A DNA stretch of 64,000 nt from Datisca glomerata (Eukaryota > Streptophyta > Magnoliopsida > Cucurbitales > Datiscaceae). Location: NCBI GenBank assembly GCA_003255025.1, contig QANY01013732.1, positions 1 to 64,000 on the forward strand, given 5' to 3'. The notes under the pieces were generated by a model. The model had not been told where the DNA came from. It ran no database searches and saw nothing but the letters and a program-made list of their open reading frames with translations. Below are positions 34,420 to 45,974 of the stretch, one piece after another (the stretch's first letter is position 1; every line of letters begins with the position of its first letter). The position numbers and the translations under genes are program-made.

Positions 34420-35689
34420 TGTAGGATCGATATGGTAACCCAAGTGGGGGGTGAATTGGGTGATCGTGTTCAAATTAAAAACTTTTTGCACTCAAGTAGA
34501 AAATGAATGTTCAAGAGCGAACTTCAATGTTTCACGAGTTTAACACTTAAAAAGATAAATAAGTAATAGATAAAAGTGTTAAAGTAAATAATGATTGCGA
34601 AAATATAAATGCAAAAATATAAAGCAAGCAAATAAAATAATTACGGAAACTTAAAGTACGGAAATTAAATTGAGGAAATTAAGTGCGAGAAATTGAAGTG
34701 CAGAAAATAAATAGCACAAAATAAAAGGAGAAGAAGATAGACACACGATATTTTTACGTGATTCAGAAAATCCATATCCCTACGTCCACGCTCCAAGGCC
34801 CCCTTTGGAGATTTTTAATCCCACGATGTTCTTAAGGGTGAAGACCAAACCTTACAAACCCAATTGGTTTTATGGGTACCAACTAAATCTCACAAGACTA
34901 TGTGTTTCGAGATTAAGTGACCCCTTAAAATAACTCTCTCAAAAGAGTAGAATCTCCAATCTAAGCTCACAAAAATCCTTTCTCACTCAAGAAATTTGCA
35001 AGTATAAAGCTCAAAATATTAAGAGATGTTTTAGGAAAGTATTGAGAGAGTTTTAAGCAAGTCTCTTGGCTATGAATTTGTATTTTTTGAATAGAAATGT
35101 GGTGTATTTATCGAGGAGATGGAGGTTAGGATTTTTGGAGGGAAATTTTTAAATTTTGAATATAGACAAAGGAAAGGACACTCCATCCTTAATAAGAATG
35201 ACAAAAAATCCTTGACCAAAAAGGCAAGGAAACCTCCAACCTAAAATACCACAATATGGTCAAAAACTATTTGGGTAAACTCCATATCTCTTTATCTACT
35301 TGAATTTGAAGCTTACTTTGTTTGTGTTTTGTCATTATCTTCATCTCATGTATTTTGTCTATATTGCAAAAGAGATATGATTTTTGGTGTTTAGACTTTT
35401 TATGGATGAAGACTTAATTTAAGGGTTGACATCCCTAATTAAATTGAGCTTTAATAAAGGCAAATAAAATGAGTAAGCTTCTAATAAAAATTACACGAAA
35501 GTAAATATCTTCATGATCTTCAATCTTCATACTTTATGAGCTACTATGAAAATCAATATTTTCATTATCTCCAATCGGAATGTCATGTGGTAATTTTGCC
35601 AATAGCCTCTGAAAACTTGATTAGATTTATTAGAAACGTCAATGTTTTGTTATCATCAAAAGTGATCTCATAAAAATATAGGGCTAACA
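34420..35689 (-). repeat. 5' LTR of copia element 2
   Basis: Aligns with 28293-29535. Its TATA box is altered (gataaata, 35104-35111), so promoter loss is likely. It contains about 40 extra bases near 35413-35460 compared with the other LTR. Confidence 0.85.
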
Positions 35690-36050
35690 TTCCCCAAGAT
35701 TGCAGATATTGAAAGCTGGGCGATATCATCTTCAATTGACATCCCTAATTAAATTGACATACCTAATTAAATTGAGCTTTAATAAAAGCAAATAAAATGA
35801 GTAAGCTCCTAATAAAAATTACATGAAAGTAAATATCTTCACGATCTTCTATGAGCTACTATGAAAATGAATATTTTCATTATCTTCAATTGAAATGCCT
35901 TGTGGTAATTTTGCCAATAGCTTTCGCAAACTTGATTAGATTTATTAGCAACGTAAATGTTTTGTTATCATCAAAAGTTATCTCATAGAAATATAGGGCT
36001 AACATTTCCAAAGATTGCAGATATTAAAAGCTAGGCGATATCATTTTCAA
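35425..36050. repeat. tandem duplication of LTR end plus flank
   Basis: The last about 265 bases of the LTR together with about 46 bases of flank (…ccaagattgcagatattgaaagctgggcgatatcat) occur twice in tandem: about 35425-35735 and 35736-36050. The distal copy has the exact target repeat tttcc after the LTR end, while the inner copy reads ttccc. The duplication therefore took place after integration. Confidence 0.75.
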
Positions 36051-37181
36051 GGTCGTACTGCTCTACTGTAATCGATTCTTCGAATGATTCGGAAATATGG
36101 GTTATGATTGTCATTTTCATATCGAATTCTCTATTTTCAAGCCTAGCAATCCTCTTTTTTTTCTTTTGAGCTTCCATTCTCCATCTATCAGCCTTGGTCG
36201 GTCTATATCCAAGCCCAAACATTTGCTCATTCTTGTCTTAATCGATTAACTTATTTAAGCCTTGATTCTTACTCCCCAAGTCTTTTTCCTGACTTGTATA
36301 CCCCTTTTATCATCAATTTTGTAACCATTTGAGATGCTTTTGATAGAGTTGGCGTTGGAGTGAGTTTCCCACTAGCGACAAATGTGGTGTTCGCAATCTC
36401 AAATGATCGAAATAAGCACTTCAATGCTTCTTCTGCCGCCTTAACATATGGCATGGTCGCCGGCTTGGATGCCAATAAATCTTCCTCCACATATATACAT
36501 ATGAGTTTATCATCTATTATAAATTTCAGCTTCTGATGTAAGGAATATGATACTGCCCGAGCAGAATGAATCCATGGTTGACCTAAAAGAAAAGTGTATG
36601 ATGGATTTATGTTCATAACTTGGAAAACAATATTGAATAGGCATGGCTCGATTCGAATTAGTATCTCTATGTCTTTGACTACTTCTCTTCGGGTATCGTT
36701 GAATGCTCGGTCGTATATGTGTTGCATCCACAGGGAGCTTTGCTAGTGTGGATCTTGGCATTACATTTAAAGACGAGCCGTTATCAATCAATACTTTTGT
36801 AACAATATAATCCCTACATTTCACGGATATATGTAGAGCTCCCGTGTGTCCAGTACCATCGACATAGATTTCATTATCTTTGAAAGTGATAAAATTTGGT
36901 GCGGTAATGTTTCCAACAATTCCACTTAACTTTTTCACCGTAATGACATGGCAAACATATGCTTGATTCAAAACTTTCAATAATGCTTGGCGATGCTGTT
37001 CAGAATTAAGAAAAAGTGACAGTAAAGATATGCGAGCAGGTAAGCGATTAAGTTGCTCTATCACCTTATACTCACTTTGCTTGATGAGCTTCAAAAATTC
37101 ATATATTTTTTCTTCAAACACTGCTCTTTCTTTCTCTGTACTTCTAATTATATCTGGGTCTATCACTTGGCCGCTATACAT
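36031..37181 (-). pseudogene. Ogre-like protease and following linker
   Basis: The active-site region reads KVLIDNGSSLNVMP (near 36790), the DNGSSLN form of Ogre/Tat proteases in place of DTG/DSG. After a frame change come PCLFNIVFQVMNINPSYTFLLGQPWIHSA and LHQKLKFIID, which match the protease C-terminal half. GLGYRPTKADR near 36200 starts the linker to RT. The copia element 2 insertion cuts the linker at 36005-36009. Frame changes near 36510-36730 disable it. Confidence 0.75.
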
Positions 37182-37253
37182 CCCTTTTTCGAGCTCATGA
37201 TCATTGTCGCTTTCTTTAGCTTTCCCTTTCCATTGCCTTTAAACTCGTCGCTT

Positions 37254-39425
37254 TTATCCATTTTTCAAAACATTTGGCATGTAGCATCTGCCACTCCTCA
37301 TCATCCCACATACTCCCAAAATATTAGTTATGGGGAGATCAAGGTCTGACGGATTTAGTTCTTGAGTTTTGTCGTTACCACTTACAATAACCTCATATTC
37401 GTACCTCCATGGTACCGCTCTTGAATCTTTGTAAGCAAACGCACCCGGTATTTGGATGGCGATGGGCATCAGAGCATAAGACGTGGTCGTGTGTGTTGAC
37501 TTTTTCGCATAATGTATTGTGAGAGGTTTTGGGATATAGGATGGAACTTCAACATTTACTTCAGATGATTCTTTAGTTATCATGAGGACTAAAGAGTCAT
37601 CTTCCTGGCATTCTCTTTCTCTTTTATGACTTATTGTAAGTATCTTTGCATCCAATAATCTTGGCACTTCCATTTTAAAATTAGCACATTCCTCAATTGC
37701 ATGCCCAGTCATATTCTTATGAAACAAACAATCAAAGCCTTGCATATGCTTCTTCGAAATGCCTTCATCCTCTGAGCGTGTTGGGTAGATGTACCCTGCT
37801 TTAGAAAGAATATGGAAAAGTATTTCCATTGACGTGCTCACATCTGCCACATCCTTCTTTTCATATGAAAAGGATTCTCCAATTGCATTTATGGCAGGAT
37901 TCTCATGATTTGGTAGAGGGTTGGAATTGATATCTGGGTTCTCATTAGCCTTTTTGAAATTCAACCATCTAGCCTTGATCAATGCATGTAATCTAACTTT
38001 TATTGTCGTGCAATTCTCAGTCGAATGTTCCATTGCCCCAGCATGATAATTACAATGAGCAGTCAGAACATACCACCTTGGATATGGTGGTTGTAGAGGT
38101 TCATAAGGAATTGACATCAATTGATTATTCTGTATCAATTGTGGTAAGAGTTTTGTATATGACATGGGTATTGGATCATATTAGACAAAACTCTGATGAT
38201 ATCTATTTCTCCTTAGAGGCTTATCAGCCTGACCAACATTTTGTTGGTGAGTCGGTGGTTTGAAATTGGGTCTTGGTTTATTTTGAAATATTGATTGTAG
38301 AGAGTGATAATCTGACAGAATTTGTGAGGTATTTGCCACATATGATGTCACAGATTTGGGTCTTTCCCTATACTTTAAAAATTCTAGCTCGGGATTTAAA
38401 GCTTATGATGGGTACCCAAAATTGATCATCTGTACATCTTCTTCTTTTCGTTTCAACGACGGCCTTTTTTTTACGGATGATGCATCTGACACCACTTCCA
38501 AAATTCTTCCATTTTTTACCCCATATTCAATCCTTTCACCGATCACTATAATGTCAGAGAAGTTGTTTGAAGTGTTTCCAATCATCCTATCATAGAATAG
38601 GGATCTTAAGGTGTTGATACACATTGCAGCCATCTCCTTTTCTGACAAGGCAGGTTGTACCTAAGCAACTAATTCCCTCCACCTTTGCGCATATTCTCTA
38701 AAGCCTTTAGTAGGTTTTTTCTCCATTCTCTATAGATCTAGACGATCAGGAACTATGTTTATGTTGTACTTGTATTGTCTTAAGAACACATCAGCTAAAT
38801 CGCTCCACCTCCGAATATGGTGGTTATCCAGTTGGATATACCGGCGAGATGCTGCCCTCGTCAAGCTATCTTGAAATAAATGAATCAGCAGTTTATCATC
38901 ATTTGCGTAAGCAGCCATCTTTCTGCATTACATAATAATGTGACTTCTCGGACATGTACTACCATCATATTTTTCAAACTCAGGTAGTTTGAATTTATGT
39001 GGGATGGTTGCATCTGGGATCAAATATAATTGGGTGGCATCAATGGTACTCTAAGAAGTCTAGCTTATTTTTCAGTAGTGGGTCTTCGCTTGGTTTGGTA
39101 ATAGGCCTCTGCACCTTTCGGTCATCAACATCGGGTATGATGATTGGCTCATTAGCGAGTTCACCTTATGGAGTGAAAGCTTGGTTATGGCCAGGTTCCA
39201 TTGTGGATGGGTTGTACCTAACTTTCCCTGTCTGCATCATTCCCTGGATATTTGAAAATGGATAGTGCTAGATATTTACTGGTAGTGAAGCACGCTGAAA
39301 GTAGTCAGTCTAATGACGTTGATAGGTTGGAGTGAAAAGAAGTGCTGGATAATTTCTTTTTTCATTTCCTTTCACGATTGTTCTCTTTCTTGCTCGTCCA
39401 TGACCCTAATTTGAGCTCGCATTCG
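37254..39425 (-). pseudogene. Ogre-like gag
   Basis: The capsid-like region contains MAAYANDDKLLIHLFQDSLTR and YIQLDNHHIRRWSDLADVFLRQYKYN (about 38760-38918), diagnostic of plant Ty3 Retrotrans_gag. A 303-codon open segment (37254-38165) carries CNYHAGAMEHSTENC, a CxxH...H...C pattern that replaces the classical zinc knuckle. A second C/H-rich piece (CLFHKNMTGHAIEEC) follows about 120 residues later. Stops near 38170-38400 and 38650-38730 break it. Confidence 0.75.
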
Positions 39426-39679
39426 ATAGAGATGTCAGAGTTGACGGGCTATCTTTGAAAAATTTTCTTAAGAAAAATAATGATAAAATAATGAGAATGT
39501 AGATTTTGCTAATGAAAAAAAAAGAAATAATAATAACAACGAAAGTAAATTTATGCATGAGACATGATACTGCACAAAGTGAAAGTCTAACAGTACTCAA
39601 TTCCATTCAATTAGTAGAGTCATCCACTAAATTTGAGTATATAGAAGCCAACTACACTACTCCGCAATATGAGTTTATA

Positions 39680-41810
39680 TAAAATGACCAAAATGACCCA
39701 AATCTCTGTTGATTTCTTCCAAAAACTAAGACAAGTTCTCCTCATTAGCATGGATGGGCAAAACACTTCTTTTCAAAAATGATGCTTGTTCTGCCAAATT
39801 GCTCGCTCTCACAGCCACGCCTTTAAGCCACTCCACAGCCTACCCAGATAAATTTCGAATCAAGTCGTGCTCTTGTTGCAGCACTTGGTAATCATATCTC
39901 AGTGCGTCGACATTAGCATCATTATTTCTTGCCAATTTCTCTGTCACGATCTGATACGCTCTAACTTAGTGCTCAAAGCTTGCAATGACTTTTAATAGTT
40001 CTTCCCTATCATTTATTGACTCGGTCTTCCTAACTTTTTTATTCTCTAAATCAACTTGTAAATTATCAGTGATTCATCGTAATGAGTCATATTGTTCTTC
40101 TAACTCAATGATGTACGCATTCTTCCTATCGATAGTCCTTTCACCTCCTCTAAAACATCTTGTATAAGCTTATTTTTCATTTCTAGCTTCATGATTCGAT
40201 TCTCTTGTTCATAGATTATCCCTCACAAATTCTCATTGTTCTCTGCCATCTATCTGATTTTGTTATTCAGTTTGCGAGTGTCAGTTCCCAACTCTAAGTT
40301 TTTTCGCTTCAGATATTTTTCATCCTTAATCTTGTTTCTCAAATCTCTGATTTGATTTTTGGCTTCGATCTTGTGTTTGTCAGACAAATTTACATCAATT
40401 ATTAAACGTATGTTTTCTTCTAAGAGAGTTAAATTCTTTTGACGCTCCTCATATAAGTCATCCCGCTCCTCCTTTTCAACAATCTCTTAATGAACTTCTA
40501 GTAACTTGTATGATTGTAAATCCTCAACTGGTAAGGTAATAGTTACTTTGTCTCTACTCTCAAGCCATGCTTTATACTCCTTTGTGCAGTTCATGTAGTT
40601 CTTCTCATTTTGCTCCCTTCTCGTCATTTTCCAAGCTCTAATTAGCTGCTGTAATTTTTGTTCAATATCTTGAGAATCATAACTGATCTCGAGATCCTTC
40701 AATGCGAGCATGGCAGGGACAAATTGTCTCATGTATAATTGATGGAGCGCCAGTAGCGGAGCATAACTAGTACAACCGCATGGCCCTAGGAGCCAGACCC
40801 ATCGAAAGTCACCACATCTATAGATAATCGATGTCAATGGCATCCAATGGGCTTTCCAAAAAACATCCCCATCTTTCAACTTTGATAGGTATGAGAGCCA
40901 CACTCCTTTTATAGGAAACTGCGGATTCCAGTTGGCCATTCCAAATTCTGCAATGGGAATTTTCATCTTCATCCATGAACTTGAAAACTTAACTTGAGGA
41001 CATTTGAAATCTGGGGGACATCTTAGACGGCTGAGAATGCAAATACACAAAAGAGATGGAGAGCCGATGAACTTCCCTTTTCCAAACACTCGGATGTGAT
41101 TTAAGGAATGAAAAGTCTCAGCAAGAATTGAGATAACAGGGTTAACTCCAACTTCAACTTGAAGGAATATTTTTTTCACTTTATCATCCACATAACCTTG
41201 AATCTTTGGAAATAAGACAGTGCCATAAATACATTGAGCATAAAGAGTCATACATTTATCTTCCTTCAAGACATTTTGGGTGAGATCTAGGAGATAATCC
41301 AGTGATACACACTCATTTCCCCATTTAACTTTCAGCCTTTACTCAATCTCAGATGCATGGACAGTACCCAAGAGCTTGGATAAAGCTCTCTTCAATGTGA
41401 GCTTTTTGTCATAATTATAAATTTTATCCTTGTTTTGCAGCAGGACACTCAATAGGGCTTGATATTCTTCAATTGTAGGAGTAAGACCAATTGTTCCAAA
41501 GGTGAAAAATCTATACAGAGGGTCCCATAAATGCATTAAAGCCTCAAGAACGGAAGTGTTGACTATAATATATAGAAGATAAGCGATGTGACCATATTTG
41601 TCGACAAATAAATTTTTCTCCACCGGTGAAAAATCCTCCCATATCTTCTTCAACCTCTCCAAATCAGTGTGTGAGAATCTCTATTTTAGTGATTGATGGT
41701 AGAAGAATGACCTTATCCTTTTTCAGAAAATATTCTTTTCGTTTCTGTTTTTCCTCTGACCATTGGGTTACTGTAGCTTGATATTCTATCACACTCGGAG
41801 TAGAAGTCAT
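39680..41810 (-). pseudogene. Ogre-like extra ORF upstream of gag (DUF7745-like with coiled coil)
   Basis: From ATG 41810. A stop and frame change near 41665-41690 precede an open 107-codon piece (LFVDKYGHIAYLL, FTFGTIGLTPTIEEYQALL) and then, after a stop, an open 260-codon piece. The latter has W-rich conserved motifs (KAHWMPLTSIIYRCGDFRWVWLLG) and a charged helical tail. The C-terminal third (to about 39680) is heptad-rich and full of stops. This matches the plant-specific protein coded upstream of gag in Ogre elements. Its role in the element is not known. The identification rests on position and motif memory. Confidence 0.65.
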
Positions 41811-42543
41811 GGTTTCTAAAATATGAATGAATTGAATACTTCTTTACAATCTCTATTACGCAGCATGATACATGTATGCAAAAAAGAAAGATGAAGTTAG
41901 AAGTGAAACAATGTGGAAGAAAAAAATATTTAAAGAGCGTAACACAAAGTTAACCATGATACCATATTTAAGTAGAATCTCTATTTCTACCAAATATTGG
42001 TCGTGAGGTGGGCTCTAAAAATAAAATTCATGTGTGGTTGGGCTCTCAAATATCTTAATGGGCTCTCATGTTGTCCACACTATCATCTAAACGGAATCAC
42101 ATAGGCCCTCATACAGTATCCCGAAAGGGTCGGCCTAAGTGAGAACTTTCATGAGTCTGCACGGGAATCGCAATTCCACGAAGGCATTCCACTACATATT
42201 TTCGCCAATCCTAAAGGGAAAGCCCGGGTACAGGGCTAGTGTATGTGTGTGAAATTAGAAATTATGTAAAGAAATATACTTTGTCAAAAAACAAACTATA
42301 TACAACTACAAACATGAATAATAAAAAAATGAATCAAATAAACAAACAAAAAACCACACAAAAGGATAGCGGATGATAAAATTTTGGCTTGACTCTTTAT
42401 CGATCTAAAAATGGTTAGACCAATATTGTCTCCAGTGGAGTCGTCAAGCTGTCGCAACGTGTCTGCGATACAGAGCGGTGATTGAAAAATCATTTTTTGG
42501 AAAAAAAAAAAGAAATTCGAAGTCACCACCAATCATTTTAGGG
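41811..42543 (-). other. Ogre-like 5' leader with candidate primer-binding site
   Basis: Non-coding interval between the 5' LTR and the extra ORF. Next to the LTR the minus strand reads tggtgacttcgaatttct (42512-42529), the place and first bases expected of an Arg-type PBS (tggcgact...), with changes. A long A run (minus: T run) lies just beyond it. Confidence 0.5.
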
Positions 42544-43410
42544 TGTGATCGGTCACTCAATTTTAAAACAAAATTTTTTGGTCTACGAAAACTCAAAGTT
42601 GGTTCGGGAGTCATTTGTGTATGGAGAATTTATTAGCACCCCGCAACATCCATTTATAAAATTATTACCGAATTTGATCAAATGCTATCAAAAAATAATT
42701 TTTAAAATAAAAGCAAAAGAAAATCATTTTTTGAATGTCCCGTTTGGTACATATTGTATCAGAAAAATGAACAAAATAAATGACATTTAATGGGTGGTAC
42801 AAAGACCATCAACATTTTTTGTATGTTTTTCTATATATTTTTTTAAATCAAAGCATTATTAGAGTTATTCTCGGTATCCTTTGAATAACTTCTCACCTCA
42901 GTAGTTTCGAGAAAAATGGTATCCCAAAACTCTCAAAGTCCGTCATAGGGTTTTTTAGTGATGAAATTAACAAAATTTAATTCTAATTGTTGTGGTGAGT
43001 GCTAATTCTAATGATAAGAAGAGTAAAATAAGAATCATATTATAATCATCACAGTATAACAATGATACATAAATAAATATGAGATATGGAGAACAATAAT
43101 TATGAAGAAAAAAATGTAAGAAAAGTTAAAAAAAATGATAAAAGATGTGACAAATATAAAGAAGTAAAAAAATAAATATGTAAAAGAATGAAAAAAGAAG
43201 TATGAATTGAAATAAACATAAGATTTTATCATATGTTTATAAAAGGAAAATTAAATTAAAGGAAAAGAGAGAAGAATTAACAATAAATAAAATGCTAATC
43301 AAATAGCATTTCTTGGAAATAAACTTTAATGCCGTAGCTTTCTTGGACAAGAGCTGCAGCAGAGGATTTCCTCTGTTGCAAGATTGTGTTTTTTTTTTAC
43401 AATACTATAA

Positions 43411-43447
<37 letters not shown>

Positions 43448-44320
43448 GAAATTGAAAGAAAAATGATTAAAAATAGATTTTTTGGGACATAAATATGTAA
43501 CTTTTTTTTATTTTGACTACTTAATCTACTAATTATCTTTTTTCGTCTTTCCCTCATTAGTCATTACTAATCAAATAAGAAGTGAATGACTATTGGTGAT
43601 AAATAGTGCAAATAAGTGTCATTAAAAAAAGATACAAAAAATAAGCTTTCAAAATAGAACATTTTTTTTGTTTGGGATATAAATATTCCCATTTTTATTT
43701 TATACTACTTAGTTTACTAATTATCATTTTTTCTTTCTTCCTTCATTGCTAGGAATGATCATGAGTGGTGACTAGTTTAAACAAATGTAACTAAAATGAT
43801 GAACAAAATCTAAAAAAAAAAAAAGACTTGTAAGAACATAAAAAAACTTGAAGTTTAAATATTGGCATAATCTTGTATAAAGATTTTACACTCTATTTTA
43901 TGTATTTTTATGTATGAGAAAGTAACATAGGGGATCTTTGCATCAAATGTACATTTTCAATCCATTAAAGGGTTGATTCACATTGAGTTAATTTTATACT
44001 CCTCAAACTTGTAAAGAAATCATAAATGCATGAAAATAAAACTTAAGATTAAAAGTGGGAGAAATTGTAAAGAATGAATAAACAATTTATGTTTGGAAAA
44101 GAAAAAAAATATCAACCACATGAGTATGAAGAAGAGAGATGATGAAAAATAATGAACAAGATATATTGTAAGCTAAACTGCAAGAAATTTAAACTACTTT
44201 AAGAAAAAGAATAGAAGAAGATGAAAGATGTATAGAAGTGTAGACTCTCTTTCTCTCTCTCTCTCAGAAAGTATCTCTTATTTTCTCACACACACTCTCT
44301 CTAAAAGATATCATTTCCCT
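42544..44320 (-). repeat. 5' LTR of Ogre-like element, truncated
   Basis: Matches 19956 to about 21755, then stops. The part corresponding to the TATA box and minisatellite (about 1.25 kb) is missing. A polymorphic (AAT)n run is at 43405-43445. One extra insertion of about 80 bases near 43300-43380 (aaactttaatgccgtagc...) is absent from the other copy. Confidence 0.75.
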
Positions 44321-44345
44321 CTCTCTCAAGACCTTTCTTTCTCTC

Positions 44346-44615
44346 TCTAAAATACTTTAAAATATATGGGTATATTTGTAAATATCAAAAATTAGATTTT
44401 ATATATATCTAATAGTAATTTGATTATAGAGAGAGATGGAGATATAGATCGGATTTTAGATACAGAGAAAAAATAGTTTTCTCCCCTCCCTAGTGATTAC
44501 CACCAAAATACAGTATTGAAGGGAAAATATATGATTTTTTTCTTCAATCGTTTTGAGAGCCCACACTCAAATTCTTACACAATATTCTCGTAAGATATAT
44601 TTTTGAAATTAACAG
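44346..44615 (+). other. right part of antisense-ORF intron
   Basis: AT-rich, then pyrimidine-containing DNA ending in gaaattaacag, a good splice acceptor, directly before exon 2. Confidence 0.45.
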
Positions 44616-45079
44616 GTGAGCAGGACAATCTGACGAAGACTAAGGCTTAGCTTCAGGGGGTCATTGCGCGGCTGACAGAGGAAGTGGACGTCGCCACTGT
44701 AGAGTGGGTGAGGCTTGAGCATTCTCTGGAGGAGCCGAAGAGGGCCTTTGAAGTAGCCAGCGAGAACTTGACTTTTGTCAAGGGAAAGCTGGCTGACGCT
44801 GGGGAGTAGTTGTCAGCGACGGAGGTGGCTATGGCCAAGACCGGGGAGAGGGAGAGTGTAATTAAGGTTGAGTAACAGGCCATACTCGATGAGGCCGAGG
44901 GGATGGCCTACAGTGCAGGCTACAAGGATTCCCAGGCTAACAAAGCTCCCCATTTTTCGCTCGTTGATGTTCTTGAGGATCCTTCAGAGGTTCAGTCTGA
45001 GCCAAATGCTTCTGTTCCAGCTGCTGCAGTCAACATTTCTAACATGCCCACTGAAATCACTCCTGAAGAAGGGTCTTAG
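44616..45079 (+). pseudogene. antisense ORF of outer Tat element, exon 2 (coiled coil, three stops)
   Basis: Open frame of 154 codons interrupted by TAG (44648), TAG (44807) and TAA (44873) before the terminal TAG (45077-45079). The translation is Glu/Lys/Ala-rich with long helices (RLTEEVD, LEHSLEEPKRAFEVA), a Gly-Tyr turn (AYSAGYKDSQ) and an acidic Pro/Ser tail. This is typical of the C-terminal part of gag-like antisense-ORF proteins in Tat elements. GC content is far above the surroundings. The first two bases complete the codon left by exon 1 at 4474. All three stops can be reached from Gln codons by C-to-T change. Confidence 0.6.
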
Positions 45080-45974
45080 CTTGTTTTTTCCTTGACTTTT
45101 TTACCTTTTATGTACTTTTACTTTTCAAATGATCACCTTGTAATTTTTCTCAAACATTAATGAGATGATCTTTACTGTTTTCTAACACTTCGCTAGACTT
45201 GTGGCTTCTTCTTTTTCTCCCTTTCTTCTCAAGCTTGCAATTTTCCTCTCTTTATTTTTCCTTTTCTAAACACTTAGTAAAAATTTGGACACACTTTTCT
45301 TTTTTGGCTGCCCGCTTACATAATTCACTCAGTTGGACTTATAGTAGCTTAAACCGAGCTTGTATCCACTTACGTCATCTTCAGACCGACCGCTTTCACA
45401 AAGTTTCTATTTTGCATAATTCATTTGTTGACCTGTTTCAAGTTTTTATTCTCCTTCTTTCGCCTATTCTAGAAGAATAAGTTTCTCATCCTTAGTTTCC
45501 TTTTGAAAGTAGAACTTATTATTTTCCTCTCTCAAGAACTTACGCGCTTAGTTCCTTCTAGGAGTTGGACTTATGAACTTCCCCTCCCAAGGACTTACGC
45601 ACTTATTTTTTATGTTATTATTGGAGATGATGAGAGAGCCGACACCAAGAGTTTCTACGTGGAAAACCCTTGCAGGAAAAAACACGGGGACTATAATGAA
45701 TTTTTCAACTTCAAATAAAGTGTTTCTTTAGATGGGCTGCATTCCATGGCTTTGGCATATCCATTCCCTCTTCCATTTTCAAATTATAGTATCCGCTTTT
45801 ATCTACTCCGCTGACGATGAACGACCCTTCCCATGTCAGCCCGAATTTTCCTTATGTCTAAAAGATCTTTCTCAAGAGCAGACCTCCCTTCTAAAACTCT
45901 CATTTTCATACTCTTTTCTGGAAGTAAGACTTTATTTTCTGATCGTAATGGGCTATTCAGATCAGAGCTGCTTC
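45080..45974. other. Tat interior between antisense ORF and integrase
   Basis: Pyrimidine-rich on the plus strand, with plus-strand frames of 71-122 residues that are Phe/Leu/Ser-rich shadows. The minus strand probably holds the decayed integrase C-terminus and the spacer. Confidence 0.45.

Larger units (their letters stand above)
28293..36004 (-). mobile_element. Ty1/copia element 2 (SIRE/Maximus type) nested in Ogre-like element
   Basis: LTRs of about 1.25 kb start tgttagc on the minus strand and contain tttgatgataacaaaaca, a phrase I associate with SIRE/Maximus elements. A tggtatcagagc PBS and a ttggggagat purine tract are present, with gag, protease, integrase, RT and RNase H in copia order between them. 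Every ORF is broken. By eye the LTR ends differ at about 13 of 160 bases, fewer than the outer element. The right LTR carries a tandem duplication of its end plus flank. Confidence 0.88.
19956..44320 (-). mobile_element. Ogre-like Ty3/gypsy element with two nested insertions
   Basis: Long related repeats start at 19956 (3' LTR side) and 42544 (5' LTR side). On the minus strand the order is: PBS region, an extra ORF before gag, gag with a C/H-rich segment, protease (DNGSSLN), then RT, RNase H and integrase. An extra ORF upstream of gag together with kilobase-long LTRs is the hallmark of Ogre/Tat-IV elements. A SIRE-type copia interrupts it after the protease (28293-36004), and plastid-containing DNA interrupts the integrase (24154-25103). 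The 5' LTR is truncated and has lost its promoter half, so the copy cannot be transcribed normally. Confidence 0.8.

Noticed and set aside
35689..35695. Taking 35689 as the true outer end of copia element 2
   Set aside because: The sequence after it (ttccc) does not match the left target site, and the distal duplicate at 36004 does (tttcc).
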